Notes: generated by a model not told the origin, from the letters alone. Counted from the stretch's first letter, positions 28,826-39,466 are shown. The stretch is 64,000 nucleotides of DNA from Trinickia sp. Y13 (GCF_029522115.1 NZ_JAKWFK010000001.1:310001-374000), one strand, 5' to 3'. Numbers and translations are program-made.

Positions 28826-30018
28826 GCGATGCGATTCTCGTATTGAATGCGGGCTCTTCGAGCATCAAGTTCTCGGTCTTTCCGGGCCACGCCCGGCCCG
28901 AGCGCGCGGCCCTGCTGTGCGACGGCGAATGCGAGGGCATCGGAGAGCGGCTGCACTTTACGGCGAAAGATCGTGCCGGCGTATCGCTGGCCGATGAATA
29001 CCCCGCAGGGATCACGCATGAAGATGCGCTGTCCGAATTGCTGCGATGGATCGAGCGCTACTTCCGAAGCCATCGGCTGGTCGCGGCCGGACATCGTGTC
29101 GTACATGGCGGAGTGCGATACACGTCACCGGTTCGGATCGATACGTCGGTGATCGACGAGCTTCGGCGGCTCATTCCACTCGCACCGCTGCATCAGCCTC
29201 ATCATCTTGCCGCGATCGCAGCCATATCGAAACTTCACCCCACGCTGCCACAAATCGCGTGCTTCGACACGGCCTTCCATCACACGCAGCCCGAGGTGGC
29301 CACGAGCTTCGCAATACCGAGGCGGCTGACCGCGGAGGGTATCCGCCGGTACGGCTTTCACGGCCTGTCCTATGAATACATCACGAGCGTTCTCCCGGAT
29401 GTCCTCGGACCCGTTGCCGCAAATGGCCGCGTCGTGGTGGCCCATCTCGGAAGCGGTGCAAGCATGTGCGCTCTCCGCGAGCGCAAGAGCGTGGCGACGA
29501 CGATGGGCTTCACGGCGCTCGACGGGCTGCCGATGAGCCGTCGCTGCGGCAATCTCGATCCGGGTGTCGTCCTCTACCTGATCCAGGAGAAGGGCATGAC
29601 CGCGCAAGAAATCAATCGCCTGCTCTATCACGATTCGGGGCTGCTCGGCGTGTCTGGCATCAGCGACGACATGCGCGTTCTGCTCGCCAGCGATCGCCCG
29701 TCGGCCATGCAGGCCATTGCGCTCTTCGTTTATCGCATCAACCGCGAATTGGGTTCGATGGCTGCGGCCCTGGGAGGGCTCGATGCGCTGGTGTTCACTG
29801 CGGGGATCGGCGAGCACGCGAGCGAGATCCGCCGTCTTGTCTGCGACGGCGCTGCCTGGCTGGGGCTGGATCTCGACCAAAGCGCCAACGCTGCGGGCGG
29901 TCCGCGCATTACACAATCCGGCAGCAGGACCTCGGCCTGGGTGATTCCGACAGACGAAGATTTGATGATTGCGCGCCACACGTGGGCGGCGTTGAACCCG
30001 GCGGCGGCAATCGCTTAG
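28822..30018 (+). CDS. ackA: Acetate kinase
   Basis: 398 aa. Family motifs are VLNAGSSSIKFSVF at the N-terminus, GHRVVHGG, FDTAFH, RRYGFHGLSYEY, HLGSGASM and FTAGIGEHA. It converts acetyl phosphate and ADP to acetate and ATP. It starts within the stop of the transferase gene. Together they give substrate-level ATP when respiration is limited. Confidence 0.95.
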   Translation: MSDAILVLNAGSSSIKFSVFPGHARPERAALLCDGECEGIGERLHFTAKDRAGVSLADEYPAGITHEDALSELLRWIERYFRSHRLVAAGHRVVHGGVRYTSPVRIDTSVIDELRRLIPLAPLHQPHHLAAIAAISKLHPTLPQIACFDTAFHHTQPEVATSFAIPRRLTAEGIRRYGFHGLSYEYITSVLPDVLGPVAANGRVVVAHLGSGASMCALRERKSVATTMGFTALDGLPMSRRCGNLDPGVVLYLIQEKGMTAQEINRLLYHDSGLLGVSGISDDMRVLLASDRPSAMQAIALFVYRINRELGSMAAALGGLDALVFTAGIGEHASEIRRLVCDGAAWLGLDLDQSANAAGGPRITQSGSRTSAWVIPTDEDLMIARHTWAALNPAAAIA

Positions 30019-30119
30019 CGGACCTCGCGCGGGCTATTGCAGCAAGACCACCTATGAAAGACGCATCCGCGGCAGGCCCTTCGAGCGCGATGGGCCGATC
30101 GAACAGCCAGGAGGCTGAC

Positions 30120-32597
30120 ATGACGCAGGAACAGATGACCGAGGAAGCCGCAGCCGCGGCCGCCCCGCAACCGAACGACGAAGACGCGAATGGGCTGACG
30201 GACGCCGAGGCGGAGAAGCGGCTGGCCCAGTATGGCGAGAACGCGCTTGCCGAGCATCAGGTCGGCATGGTCGAGCGGCTTGCTCATTTCTTTTGGGGGC
30301 CGATTCCCTGGATGATCGAGGTGGCCGCCGTGCTGTCGGCCGCGCTCGGGCATTGGGCGGATCTCGCGATCATCGTGACGATGCTTGTTATCAACGCGGG
30401 CGTCGGATTCTGGCAGGAGTTCAAGGCCGACAATGCGATTACGCTGCTGAAACAGCGGCTCGCGCTCAAGGCACGCGTGCGTCGCGATGGAGTGTGGAAG
30501 GACATCGAGGCGCGACTGCTCGTTCCCGGCGACGTCGTCCACGTGAAGCTGGGCAATATCGTGCCCGCCGATCTGAAGTTAATCGACGGCGCCTACCTGA
30601 GCGTCGATCAGGCGGCCCTGACCGGGGAATCGCTTCCAGTCGACAAGAAGGTGGGTGACGAGGCCTATTCCGGGTCGATCGCCAAGCAAGGTGAGATGAG
30701 CGGGGTCGTCACGTCCACGGGCATGAACACCTATTTCGGCAAGACGGCGCATCTTGTCGAGCAGGCCAAGAGCGTCTCGCACTTCCAGCGCGCTGTGCTT
30801 CGCATCGGCAACTTTCTGATCATGGTGACGATCGGCCTCGTGCTCCTGATCGGACTCGCCGCGCTGTTTCGTCGCGATCCGATCGTCGAAACGATTCAGT
30901 TCGCCCTCATCCTGACCATCGCGTCGATCCCTGTCGCATTGCCGGCCGTGCTTTCCGTCACCATGGCCATCGGCGCCGAAAGGCTGGCGAAGTTCAAGGC
31001 GATCGTCTCGCGCCTCGTCGCGATCGAAGAGATGGCCGGGATGGACATGCTGTGCAGCGATAAGACCGGCACGCTCACCAAAAACGAGTTGACCTTGGGC
31101 GACTTGGAGCCGGCGCCGGGTGTGACTGCCGAGGACCTCATACTGGCTGCCGTGCTGGCGTCGCGGCGCGATGCGCCCGATGCGATCGATGCAGCCATTC
31201 TTGCGAGCGTTCCGGCGAATCGGCAATTCGATCGCTACACGGTGAAGGCGTTCTATCCATTCGACCCTGTGGTGAAGCGCGCAGAAGCGGACATCGAAGA
31301 GAACGGCCGAAGCTTCAAGGTTGCCAAGGGGGCGCCCCAGGTGATAGTCGATTTGTGCGCTCCTGATGCCGGTCAGCGCAGTGCGGTTTCGGCCTCGGTC
31401 AATCGCGACGCGACGCGGGGATTCCGCACCCTCGGTGTGGCGCGTACCGACGAATCCGGCAAGTGGCGGTTCCTTGGATTGTTGCCGCTGTTCGATCCGC
31501 CGCGGGACGATTGCGCCGAGACGATTGCGGTGGCCCGCTCGATGGGTGTCGAGATCAAGATGGTGACGGGCGACCATGAGGCGATCGCCAAAGAGATCGC
31601 GGGGCAGCTCGAGCTAGGGCAGAACATCGTCGTTGCCGATTCCGTCTTCGGGCAGGAAAACGAAGGCGAGCAGCTTTCGCGCATCGTTGCCGCGGACGGA
31701 TTTGCGCGCGTCCTTCCCGAACACAAGTTCAAGATCGTCAAAGCGCTTCAGGGCGCGGGCCATATCGTCGGCATGACCGGCGATGGGGTGAACGATGCGC
31801 CGGCGCTGAAACAGGCGGACATCGGCATCGCGGTCAGTGGGGCCACCGATGCCGCGCGAGCTGCTGCAGACCTCGTGTTGACCGCACCCGGACTCTCGGT
31901 GATCACGCGGGCGATCGAGGAGGCGCGTCGCATCTTCGAGCGTATGACGAGCTATGCGATGTACCGTATAGCCGAGACGATCCGGCTGCTGCTCTTCATG
32001 ACCGCGAGCATCCTGGTTTTCAATTTCTACCCGGTGACCGCGGTCATGGTCGTGTTGCTGGCGCTGCTCAACGATTTGCCGATCATGATGATCGCGTACG
32101 ACAACGCGCCCATTGCAGCGAAGCCGGTGCGCTGGGATATGACGCGCGTACTGACCATTGCCGCCGTGCTCGGCGTTTATGGCGTAATCGTCAGCTTCGG
32201 CTTGTTCTGGATCGCCCGGGACTACCTGAAATTGTCGTTGCCGATGGTCCAGGCGCTGATATTTCTGAAGTTGCTCGTCGCAGGTCACATGACCATTTAT
32301 CTGACGCGCAACAAGGGGCCGGTGTGGGAGCGGCCATGGCCGAGCTGGAAGCTCGTCGTTCCCTGCGAATTGACTCAAATCATCGGAACCTTGGCCGTGG
32401 TCTACGGCTGGTTCATGGCCCCCACCGGCTGGCCGCTCGCGCTCATGGTGTGGGGCTACGCGCTCGCAACGTTCGCGCTGGCGAGCGCGATCAAGGTCGG
32501 CGTGTATCGGCTGCTCGATCATCGTCCGGCCCGACAAACCCGGCATCTCGCGCGGATCGAGAGCTGGCTGGTCGGCCATGTTCCTCATCATTGGTAG
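30120..32597 (+). CDS. Plasma-membrane proton-efflux P-type ATPase (P3A)
   Basis: 825 aa from an ATG with GGAGG upstream; another in-frame ATG at about 30054 is possible. N-terminal cation ATPase domain, then TGES (actuator), CSDKTGTLTKNELT with phosphorylated Asp314, and the hinge GDGVNDAPALKQADIGIAV. The length and lack of N-terminal metal-binding domains fit H+-ATPases of the P3A group. It should pump protons out at the expense of ATP. It follows acetate kinase in the same direction, which could supply ATP and create acid to be expelled. Confidence 0.9.
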   Translation: MTQEQMTEEAAAAAAPQPNDEDANGLTDAEAEKRLAQYGENALAEHQVGMVERLAHFFWGPIPWMIEVAAVLSAALGHWADLAIIVTMLVINAGVGFWQEFKADNAITLLKQRLALKARVRRDGVWKDIEARLLVPGDVVHVKLGNIVPADLKLIDGAYLSVDQAALTGESLPVDKKVGDEAYSGSIAKQGEMSGVVTSTGMNTYFGKTAHLVEQAKSVSHFQRAVLRIGNFLIMVTIGLVLLIGLAALFRRDPIVETIQFALILTIASIPVALPAVLSVTMAIGAERLAKFKAIVSRLVAIEEMAGMDMLCSDKTGTLTKNELTLGDLEPAPGVTAEDLILAAVLASRRDAPDAIDAAILASVPANRQFDRYTVKAFYPFDPVVKRAEADIEENGRSFKVAKGAPQVIVDLCAPDAGQRSAVSASVNRDATRGFRTLGVARTDESGKWRFLGLLPLFDPPRDDCAETIAVARSMGVEIKMVTGDHEAIAKEIAGQLELGQNIVVADSVFGQENEGEQLSRIVAADGFARVLPEHKFKIVKALQGAGHIVGMTGDGVNDAPALKQADIGIAVSGATDAARAAADLVLTAPGLSVITRAIEEARRIFERMTSYAMYRIAETIRLLLFMTASILVFNFYPVTAVMVVLLALLNDLPIMMIAYDNAPIAAKPVRWDMTRVLTIAAVLGVYGVIVSFGLFWIARDYLKLSLPMVQALIFLKLLVAGHMTIYLTRNKGPVWERPWPSWKLVVPCELTQIIGTLAVVYGWFMAPTGWPLALMVWGYALATFALASAIKVGVYRLLDHRPARQTRHLARIESWLVGHVPHHW

Positions 32598-32653
32598 CGC
32601 ATCGGCAGTGCGAGATGACGCGTGCGACTCAGACGAACCAGGCGAGGTGAGCA

Positions 32654-33091
32654 ATGAAGCGGATTTTGGTGGCAACGGATGGGTCGGCCGGTGCGGATCG
32701 CGCCGTCGAATATGCTGCTCGAACGGCGAAGGACTACGGCGCCGAGCTTTTGATCGTCAACGTGATTGGGGGTTATGGGCTACCGGACAAGTTATTTCTA
32801 GCATTCACCCAAGCGCAACAAACCTGGCTGAAGGATCTGCTGACGTCGCTGTCGGGTGAAATCCTGACGAAGGCACGAGAGCATGCACGAAGCTTCGGCG
32901 TTGCAACGATTGAACTCGAGTCGCGCACGGGTGACGTCGCTCAGGCCGTGATCGAGATCGGGCAGGAGAAAGCTGTAGATCTCATCGTCGTCGGCAAGCG
33001 AGGCGCCGGCGCGCTGACTCAGCTGTTGCTGGGAAGCGTTTCCGAAAAGTTGGTGAGCCTTGCGCCGTTGCCGGTTACCGTCATTCCCTGA
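32654..33091 (+). CDS. Universal stress protein (UspA family)
   Basis: 145 aa single Usp domain. ILVATDGSAGADRA starts it, and the ATP-binding pattern G-x2-G-x9-G-S is seen in VGKRGAGALTQLLLGS. Ribosome site GAGGTGAG. It lies 56 bases after the proton pump. Usp genes in this kind of cluster are commonly induced by oxygen limitation. Confidence 0.92.
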   Translation: MKRILVATDGSAGADRAVEYAARTAKDYGAELLIVNVIGGYGLPDKLFLAFTQAQQTWLKDLLTSLSGEILTKAREHARSFGVATIELESRTGDVAQAVIEIGQEKAVDLIVVGKRGAGALTQLLLGSVSEKLVSLAPLPVTVIP

Positions 33092-33495
33092 TTTCCGATC
33101 GCTGCGCGGTGGATGAGCGCCCTCGCCCCCGGAACTGCTCATGATCGATCTCTCGTCCGGCGTCCCCGGATCGATCGATTTTGCGTGCAGCGTATATATG
33201 AAATTGAAAGGAAGGAGGGCATATCGGATTGTTCAGGGGCAAAGCACGCTGACCGAATATTGGCCCCAAATCGCGAAATGGCTTGCGCAGCGATAGCTAG
33301 GATAAATAGCGCGAACGCTTTCTCGCACGCATCGGACCAGGCCGGAAGCGGAACTTCGGCGCAGCCCAAACCGGCGCAAAGATCGGCGCGCCCCGTTTCC
33401 GTCAGCGAAAAACGCAGATTAACGTCTACTATGAGAAGCGAGCAGATCTGGCATCTACTGCAGCGCATTAGCGCTTGACGGAGGGAAGCCGAACC
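33092..33495. other. Intergenic region without a convincing gene
   Basis: About 400 bases between the Usp gene and the ClC channel. Only short low-complexity frames are present. I found no Fnr box or clear terminator. Confidence 0.4.
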
Positions 33496-35370
33496 ATGGC
33501 AGAGGCTTCGAACGAACTCGATGAAACGGCCCGCGGCAATCGCCGCCACGTCAGGGTTGCGCCGGTCCAGCCGATTCCGGCAGCGCCTGCGGACGAAGAG
33601 GCAGCCGAGCCGCTTGCGCTGTCTTGGTTGCTCGTTCTTGCGCTAGCTGTCGGTTGCATTACAGGTCTCGGCGCAGTCGTCTTCAGAGGCCTGATCGGGT
33701 TCGTCCACAACCTTTTCTTTCTCCGCCAGGCGTCGTTTTCCTACGACGCCAGTCAATTCACGCCGGACTCGCCTTGGGGGGCGCTCGTCATCTTCGTGCC
33801 GGTGGTAGGCGGCCTGTTGGTCACGTGGATCGTCAGCAACTTCGCGCCCGAGGCGAAGGGCCACGGCGTGCCGGAGGTCATGGACGCCATCTACTACAAA
33901 GGCGGCATCATTCGGCCAGTGGTCGCCTTGATCAAATCGATCGCATCGGCGTTCGCGATCGGCTCCGGCGCCGCCGTCGGACGCGAGGGGCCCATCATCC
34001 AGATTGGTTCGGCACTCGGTTCGACCCTCGGTCAACTCATTCGTATGACGGCTGGCCAACGGATCACGCTCGTAGCGGCAGGCGCGGGTGCGGGCATAGC
34101 GGCGACCTTCAATACCCCGATCGGAGGGGTGCTGTTCGCAACGGAACTGATGATGCCCGAAATCAGTGTGGATACGTTCCTGCCCGTCGCGCTCGCAACG
34201 GGCACGGCGACCTTCATTGGCCGTCTATTCTTCGGTGCGGATTCCGCCTTTCTCGTGCCCGCGCAACTCGGGGCAATTCCGAATCAGCTCGGCAGTGCGC
34301 TCACGCTGGCGCTCTATGCACTGTTGGGCGCGCTCACGGGCGTTGCTGCCGCGGCGTTGATACGGGCCCTGCATTGGGCCGAGGACGCTTTCGAGCGAAT
34401 GCCCAACCGATACCTTCGGCATGCGGCCGGCATGCTGCTGGTGGGTCTGCTGATGTACGCGTTGTGGCGCGGGGCAGGGCATTACTATGTCGAAGGCGTT
34501 GGATATGCTTCCATCCAGGCCACGCTGTACGGACAACTGCCAGGCGCCGCGTTCCTGCTGCTGCTTGCCGCGAGCAAGCTGTTCGCCACCTCGGTGAGCC
34601 TCGGGTCGGGTTCCTCGGGTGGGGTGTTTTCGCCATCGCTTTTCATCGGGGCCACCCTCGGCGCGGCGGTCGCATCGGTGATAACGGCGGCTGTGCCCGG
34701 CACCCCGATCAGCGCGCCGGCGTTCGCGATGGTGGGCATGGGCGCAATGGTTGGCGGCGGCACGGGAGCAGCCATGACCGCGGTCGCGATGATCTTCGAA
34801 ATGACGCGAGATTACGACATCGTGCTACCCATGATTATCGCGGTGGCCGTCAGCTTGGGTGTGCGGCGGTTGCTGTCGGTAGAGAGCATCTATACGCTCA
34901 AACTTCGCCGCCGCGGTCACGCGATTCCGAACGCGCTTCACGCCAACATGTTTTTGGTGCAGGAAGCGAGTCAAGTGATGGAGACCGACGTGCTCGTGCT
35001 GGATCACGCAACGCCATTCCGGGAAATACTGCCGCGTTCCGAAGGTTTCGTCTTTCGCCACGTGGTCGTCACCAAGGACGAACGAATCTTGGGCGTGCTG
35101 CGTATCAACGTCGGCTTGCGGCGGGCGGTGAACCAAGCGGAATCCGACATTACGCTTGGCGAGTTGGCCCAACACAATTTTATTGTTGTCACCGAGCACG
35201 AAATCGCCTTCAGAGTGATATCGCGCCTTTGGAAGCAACATGCAACGATGGCCGTAGTCGTGCAGCTGGACAGCGCGCAAGCGCCTGTGCGCGTGCTAGG
35301 CGTGATTGCGAAAGAACATGTTGCCGACTCTGTCGCGCGTAGTATCAGGATCTTCCCGGGCAAGCACTGA
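33496..35370 (+). CDS. ClC-family chloride channel/transporter with CBS domains
   Basis: 624 aa from an ATG with GGAGGGAAG upstream. The ClC core has GSGAAVGREGPIIQIGSALG, containing the external gating Glu, and GSGSSGGVFSPSLFIGA, the anion-selectivity loop. About residues 480-620 form a CBS pair (VMETDVLVLDHATPFREIL and a second repeat), which usually binds adenine nucleotides. It moves Cl- or other anions, often in exchange for protons during acid stress. The acid and energy context supports that. Confidence 0.9.
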   Translation: MAEASNELDETARGNRRHVRVAPVQPIPAAPADEEAAEPLALSWLLVLALAVGCITGLGAVVFRGLIGFVHNLFFLRQASFSYDASQFTPDSPWGALVIFVPVVGGLLVTWIVSNFAPEAKGHGVPEVMDAIYYKGGIIRPVVALIKSIASAFAIGSGAAVGREGPIIQIGSALGSTLGQLIRMTAGQRITLVAAGAGAGIAATFNTPIGGVLFATELMMPEISVDTFLPVALATGTATFIGRLFFGADSAFLVPAQLGAIPNQLGSALTLALYALLGALTGVAAAALIRALHWAEDAFERMPNRYLRHAAGMLLVGLLMYALWRGAGHYYVEGVGYASIQATLYGQLPGAAFLLLLAASKLFATSVSLGSGSSGGVFSPSLFIGATLGAAVASVITAAVPGTPISAPAFAMVGMGAMVGGGTGAAMTAVAMIFEMTRDYDIVLPMIIAVAVSLGVRRLLSVESIYTLKLRRRGHAIPNALHANMFLVQEASQVMETDVLVLDHATPFREILPRSEGFVFRHVVVTKDERILGVLRINVGLRRAVNQAESDITLGELAQHNFIVVTEHEIAFRVISRLWKQHATMAVVVQLDSAQAPVRVLGVIAKEHVADSVARSIRIFPGKH

Positions 35371-35404
35371 GCGGTGCTCGGCGTTGCTGAAAGAGGGGTG
35401 TCGG

Positions 35405-35653
35405 ATGAAGCAAATCCAATGGCTGGACACGGCTCGTCACTGGGTCGGCAAGACGTTGCACTGGGATGCCGTCAGGGATGCCGTGCACAATGCGGCCGAG
35501 CGGGAGCCGGAGCCCGAGTGGGTGATCGCATACGAAACCGCGAACGGTTTTTGTTGCTTGTATAAGGGCGAAGAGCACGATTTCAAGGAAATCGAGGAGG
35601 CCCGTGCATGGGCCGATGAGGTTGACGTCCAGATCTACTTCATCGGCCTTTGA
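35405..35653 (+). CDS. Hypothetical 82-aa protein downstream of ClC channel
   Basis: 82 aa from an ATG with an AGAGGGG ribosome site, 34 bases after the ClC gene and probably cotranscribed. It is soluble and acidic, with several Trp and a C-terminal VDVQIYFIGL. I do not recognise a family. Confidence 0.6.
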   Translation: MKQIQWLDTARHWVGKTLHWDAVRDAVHNAAEREPEPEWVIAYETANGFCCLYKGEEHDFKEIEEARAWADEVDVQIYFIGL

Positions 35654-35685
35654 GGTGGCATTACGTTGATGTAAAACGTATCTTC

Positions 35686-37008
35686 TCACGCGTTGTCATG
35701 ATGCCGCGGCATATACCGCTCCGATAGCGCTTCATAGAGCGGCGGAGCAAACAACCGCGAGACGCGGCTAGCAATCAATGCAGTCGCCATCAACGAAATC
35801 ACGAGAGCGTGCCCGTTGATCATCTCGATCACGATGACGAAGGCGGTGATTGGGCTTTGCGTCACCGCGGCAAGATAGCCGACCATCCCGAGCGCGATCA
35901 GCATCGGCAATTGCATCTGCGAGAACACCATGTGCAGTGCATTGCCGATTCCGGCGCCGATCGCGAGGGACGGTGCGAACAACCCGCCAGGCGCTCCGGG
36001 CAGATAGGAGCCCACCATCGTAATCATCTTGAAGGCCGGATAGAGCGCGCCGACATGTCCGCGCCCCTCGAGCATCGAACGCGCTTCCGCATAGCCGCTG
36101 CCGAACGTATGCCCCGAACTGGCAATGCCGACCACCGCGATTAATAGGCCGCAGGCGGCGCCGAATACGACCGGACGATGCGCGCGCATGTGTAGAACCG
36201 ACTGCGGCATCCAGCGGTGCGTATTGAGAAGCAGCCAGCAGAAGATGCCCCCGGCGATACCCGCAAGCAGCCCTACCAACGGCACTGCGGCAACGAGCAG
36301 ATCCGGAAGATGCGGCCCGATGTCGATGGTTCCGAAATACACATAGTTGCCTTGGAGCCCAAGGGAAACGACGCCTGCGAAGATGATCGCGGTGATGAGC
36401 ACCCCGCTCGTGCGGGCCTCGAAACTACGCGTGAGTTCCTCGATGGCGAACACGACGCCCGCGAGCGGTGCGTTGAACGCAGCCGACAGTCCCGCAGCTG
36501 CGCCGGCCAATGCTAGCCGGCGTTCGAGCGAGCCGCCGCGGATCGCGCGGAAGCGCTTCGGGTAGAACTGTCGAAGGCTGAACATGAGCGATGCGCCGAC
36601 GTGGATGGTAGGTCCTTCGCGCCCGATGGTCAGGCCGCCGAGGATCGCAAGAAAGGAAACCAAAATCTTGCCGATCAAAATCGGGATCGTTAGCAGGCGC
36701 TCGCCCAATTCTCTCGGGCCGTGCAGCGAGGCGATCACCTGCGGAATGCCGCTGCCTTCCGCGCCTTCGAAGAAACGCCTCGTGATCCAGACGCATGCGG
36801 CACTGATGGCGGGCGTCACAAGCAACGGCAACCATCGGTTGTGCGCCACGTGATTGAGGAAGAGGTCGTATCCGAAATCGATCAAGCGCGCATAGAGCAC
36901 CGCGATCAATCCCGCAACAACGGCGCCGATCCAAAACACCCCGTAGTGAAGCCAAAGTTTGTAGGCGTGCTGAAAGGACCATTTGTTCGTCGGGACTCGG
37001 AATTGCAT
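35686..37008 (-). CDS. ClC-family chloride channel/transporter without CBS domains
   Basis: 440 aa from the ATG at 37008; the frame extends to a TTG at 37050. ClC motifs are EGAEGSGIPQVIASL, GGLTIGREGPTIHVGASLMF with the gating Glu, and PGAPGGLFAPSLAIGAGIGN. No CBS domain follows, unlike the paralogue at 33496. It converges on the 82-aa gene. The two ClC genes side by side may provide differently controlled anion or proton fluxes. Confidence 0.88.
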   Translation of the reverse strand: MQFRVPTNKWSFQHAYKLWLHYGVFWIGAVVAGLIAVLYARLIDFGYDLFLNHVAHNRWLPLLVTPAISAACVWITRRFFEGAEGSGIPQVIASLHGPRELGERLLTIPILIGKILVSFLAILGGLTIGREGPTIHVGASLMFSLRQFYPKRFRAIRGGSLERRLALAGAAAGLSAAFNAPLAGVVFAIEELTRSFEARTSGVLITAIIFAGVVSLGLQGNYVYFGTIDIGPHLPDLLVAAVPLVGLLAGIAGGIFCWLLLNTHRWMPQSVLHMRAHRPVVFGAACGLLIAVVGIASSGHTFGSGYAEARSMLEGRGHVGALYPAFKMITMVGSYLPGAPGGLFAPSLAIGAGIGNALHMVFSQMQLPMLIALGMVGYLAAVTQSPITAFVIVIEMINGHALVISLMATALIASRVSRLFAPPLYEALSERYMPRHHDNA

Positions 37009-37254
37009 GACTTGAGGGATTGGCGCGAAAGCGTAAGTATACCGGTCCAACTCTCGGTTCCGCGCGTCTGGTGTTGCAATACCGTGCCCGCAGCGGGTTT
37101 GTCCCTAGCTGCTTCGTCTCGCTCGTTGGGAACTGGTTTGCTGCCGTTCGACTCTGAACGTCGGGCAGCGCTGCCGCCTGCGAAGGGCCGTCTTTCGAAG
37201 CACGGGCGCGGCGGAAGCATTGGGCGGACGGGGCAGAACGAATAGACGGGGATC

Positions 37255-37941
37255 ATGGAAATGACCGCAAAAGCCGAGAGGCGGGTGTTTTTCAGCATCG
37301 CGGGGATTGTGTGCAAGGCGTTGCTCTTTGGCGCAATCGTTTCGATGCTGTTCGTCGGGGTTGGCATTGTGACGAGCGGTGCAGTGGCCGGTCACGCAAA
37401 CGACATCGTTCCGGTGTCGGTCGACGCGGTGCTCGCGGACATTCCCGGCACGCAATCCGAGAACGATGGGTCGGGCGGTGAGCCAAGCCCCGGTATCGAT
37501 GTTTCAAATGCGGTGGGCATGAAGATTCCGGGGCCGCTGAAGGCGGTCCTAACCAGCGACACGACCAGCCAACACATTCTGAATTCTTGGCTCGATGTCG
37601 TCCCCGTGCGGGATCGCGGCGAGTTCATCGCCGGCCTCGCGAAGGTCGTCACGGCAGCCAATCAGCACGCGGCTTCATGGGAGTGGGACAACCGGCAGCG
37701 CTATATTGCGGCGGCCATGAGCGAGTATGCGCGGATCAGTATCGATCGCATCACCGAGATTGCGGACGCGCGAAAGCAAAGCGCGGAGAAACTCGCCCGC
37801 TATCGCAATGCGCTGGGAACGTTGCTCGGAATCGCCGCAACGCTTACGCTGCTATTGACCGTCATGGCTATCGAGCGTAATACGCGCCCGCGCGTCGGAG
37901 TCGGGCAGCCGTCCGCGCATGACGGTGGCCGGACTGAGTGA
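37255..37941 (+). CDS. Hypothetical membrane protein, two predicted helices
   Basis: 228 aa. One hydrophobic helix lies near residues 11-43 and one near 184-207, with a long soluble middle part rich in charged helices (WDNRQRYIAAAMSEYARISIDRITEIADARK). The topology suggests a periplasmic domain held by two anchors. No family is recognised. It lies alone between the ClC and MFS genes. Confidence 0.6.
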   Translation: MEMTAKAERRVFFSIAGIVCKALLFGAIVSMLFVGVGIVTSGAVAGHANDIVPVSVDAVLADIPGTQSENDGSGGEPSPGIDVSNAVGMKIPGPLKAVLTSDTTSQHILNSWLDVVPVRDRGEFIAGLAKVVTAANQHAASWEWDNRQRYIAAAMSEYARISIDRITEIADARKQSAEKLARYRNALGTLLGIAATLTLLLTVMAIERNTRPRVGVGQPSAHDGGRTE

Positions 37942-38052
37942 GCCGTGCTCGATTGGAAGTCGACCGGCATGTGACTGCTCGTGGCGAGTGCGGCGGGGCA
38001 ACGCAGGTCATCGCAGACGCGCTCGACTAGATCTGATGATGGGCCGTCCAGC

Positions 38053-39267
38053 TCAGGTCGCCCTGAGGGCGCGGCGTACGGGAGCCTTCATGGAAACCGC
38101 GACGAGCAGCCAGCATGCGACGAGCCCCGAGCATGCAAAAAATACGGCGCTGGCTCCCTCGTGCTGCAGTAGCCAACCGCCTAAGATCCCGCCGAGCGCC
38201 AGACCGATCGACTGCGTGGTGTTGTACACGCCAGTGGCTGCCCCTTTGCGAGCGCCGGGCGCGAGCTTGGACACGAGCGACGGCTGTGATGCTTCGAGGA
38301 TATTGAATCCGAGGAAGTAGACGAACAGAATCATCGCCATTGCCAAAATGGTATGTGGCGCTTCGCCGAGCGACAACTGACCAATCAGAATAAGCGCGAT
38401 GGCGCTGAGCAGCACCGATTTCATCTTGCCGCGCTTCTCTGCGGCGATGATGGCAGGCACCATCATTACGAACGAAAGCCCCATGACCGGTAGGTACACT
38501 TTCCAGTGCGACGCGACTGGCAAGCCGCCGGCCTCGAGCATCCGCGGCACGACGAGGAAGAGCGCCGTTTGCGTTGCGTGCAGCACCAGCACGCCAAAGT
38601 TCAAGCGCAGAAGTTCCGCGTTGCGTAGTACTTCGGCAAAGGGCGCAGGCACATGCGTGGGCCGCGGCGCGCTCGGCACGATCCAAATCACGACGCCTAT
38701 GGCGACGATCGACAGCGCACCGACGAGCGAAAAAAGGCCGCTCATCCCGAGCCAGTGAAAGATGATCGGCGCGCCGACGATGGCCGCGGCAAACGAAATG
38801 CCGATACTGCCGCCGATCATCGCCATCGCTTTCGTGCGATGCTCCTCGGCTGTGAGATCGGCGACGAACGCGATCACCGCCGACGACACGGCGCCCATTC
38901 CCTGGATCACACGGCCTGCGATAATCCAGGCCATCGAGTGTCCGACGGCCGCGATGAAGCTGCCTAATGCAAAAATGAGCAGGCCCGCGATAATCACCGG
39001 CTTACGGCCGAGTTTGTCGGAAGCCCAACCGTAAAAAATGTAAAGCAGCGATTGCGTCGCACCGTACGCTCCCAACGCGATGCCGACGAGCAACACGTTG
39101 TCGCCGCCGGGGATCGTCTTCGCGTAGACGGAGAACACCGGCATGATCATGAAGAGGCCGAGCATGCGCAGCGCAAAGATGCTGGCGAGCGACGCCGTGG
39201 CGCGAAGCTCACGGGCGCTCATGCGTGAAGGGCCGGTAGGGAGATCGGACATCGGGAGCGGGCTCAC
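38053..39267 (-). CDS. MFS transporter
   Basis: 404 aa, twelve predicted helices in two halves. The loop 2-3 motif GWASDKLGRKP is the MFS signature, and GRVIQGMGAVSSAVIAFVADL follows in helix 4. It resembles drug/metabolite exporters of the DHA type, but substrate cannot be told from sequence. An ATG at 39252 is an alternative start. It is a single-gene unit. Confidence 0.88.
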   Translation of the reverse strand: MSPLPMSDLPTGPSRMSARELRATASLASIFALRMLGLFMIMPVFSVYAKTIPGGDNVLLVGIALGAYGATQSLLYIFYGWASDKLGRKPVIIAGLLIFALGSFIAAVGHSMAWIIAGRVIQGMGAVSSAVIAFVADLTAEEHRTKAMAMIGGSIGISFAAAIVGAPIIFHWLGMSGLFSLVGALSIVAIGVVIWIVPSAPRPTHVPAPFAEVLRNAELLRLNFGVLVLHATQTALFLVVPRMLEAGGLPVASHWKVYLPVMGLSFVMMVPAIIAAEKRGKMKSVLLSAIALILIGQLSLGEAPHTILAMAMILFVYFLGFNILEASQPSLVSKLAPGARKGAATGVYNTTQSIGLALGGILGGWLLQHEGASAVFFACSGLVACWLLVAVSMKAPVRRALRAT

Positions 39268-39361
39268 GTGTGGACCAAAAAGAAACCCAGCGGAGCCGCC
39301 GGGTCTGGGAAGTGTCGCCGGGAGCCAACTAACTGTTCAATCCAGCGGACGGAGGACGCGT

Positions 39362-39386
39362 GTCACAACATACATCACCTTGTGAC
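39362..39386. repeat. Inverted repeat upstream of the MFS gene
   Basis: GTCACAA and TTGTGAC are exact inverted 7-base arms separated by 11 bases. The arm orientation is opposite to a Crp site (TGTGA-N6-TCACA), so it may be another operator or a hairpin. Confidence 0.35.
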
Positions 39387-39466
39387 CATTCGGCGACTCT
39401 ATCGACGCCGGCTTAAGGGAAACTTAAAAGTCCCCGACCGCCCGCATTTAACGCGAGCTGCTTGAA

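Noticed and set aside
33113-33478. 121-codon frame before the CBS-type ClC channel
   Set aside because: Low-complexity, no family resemblance and no proper start signal.
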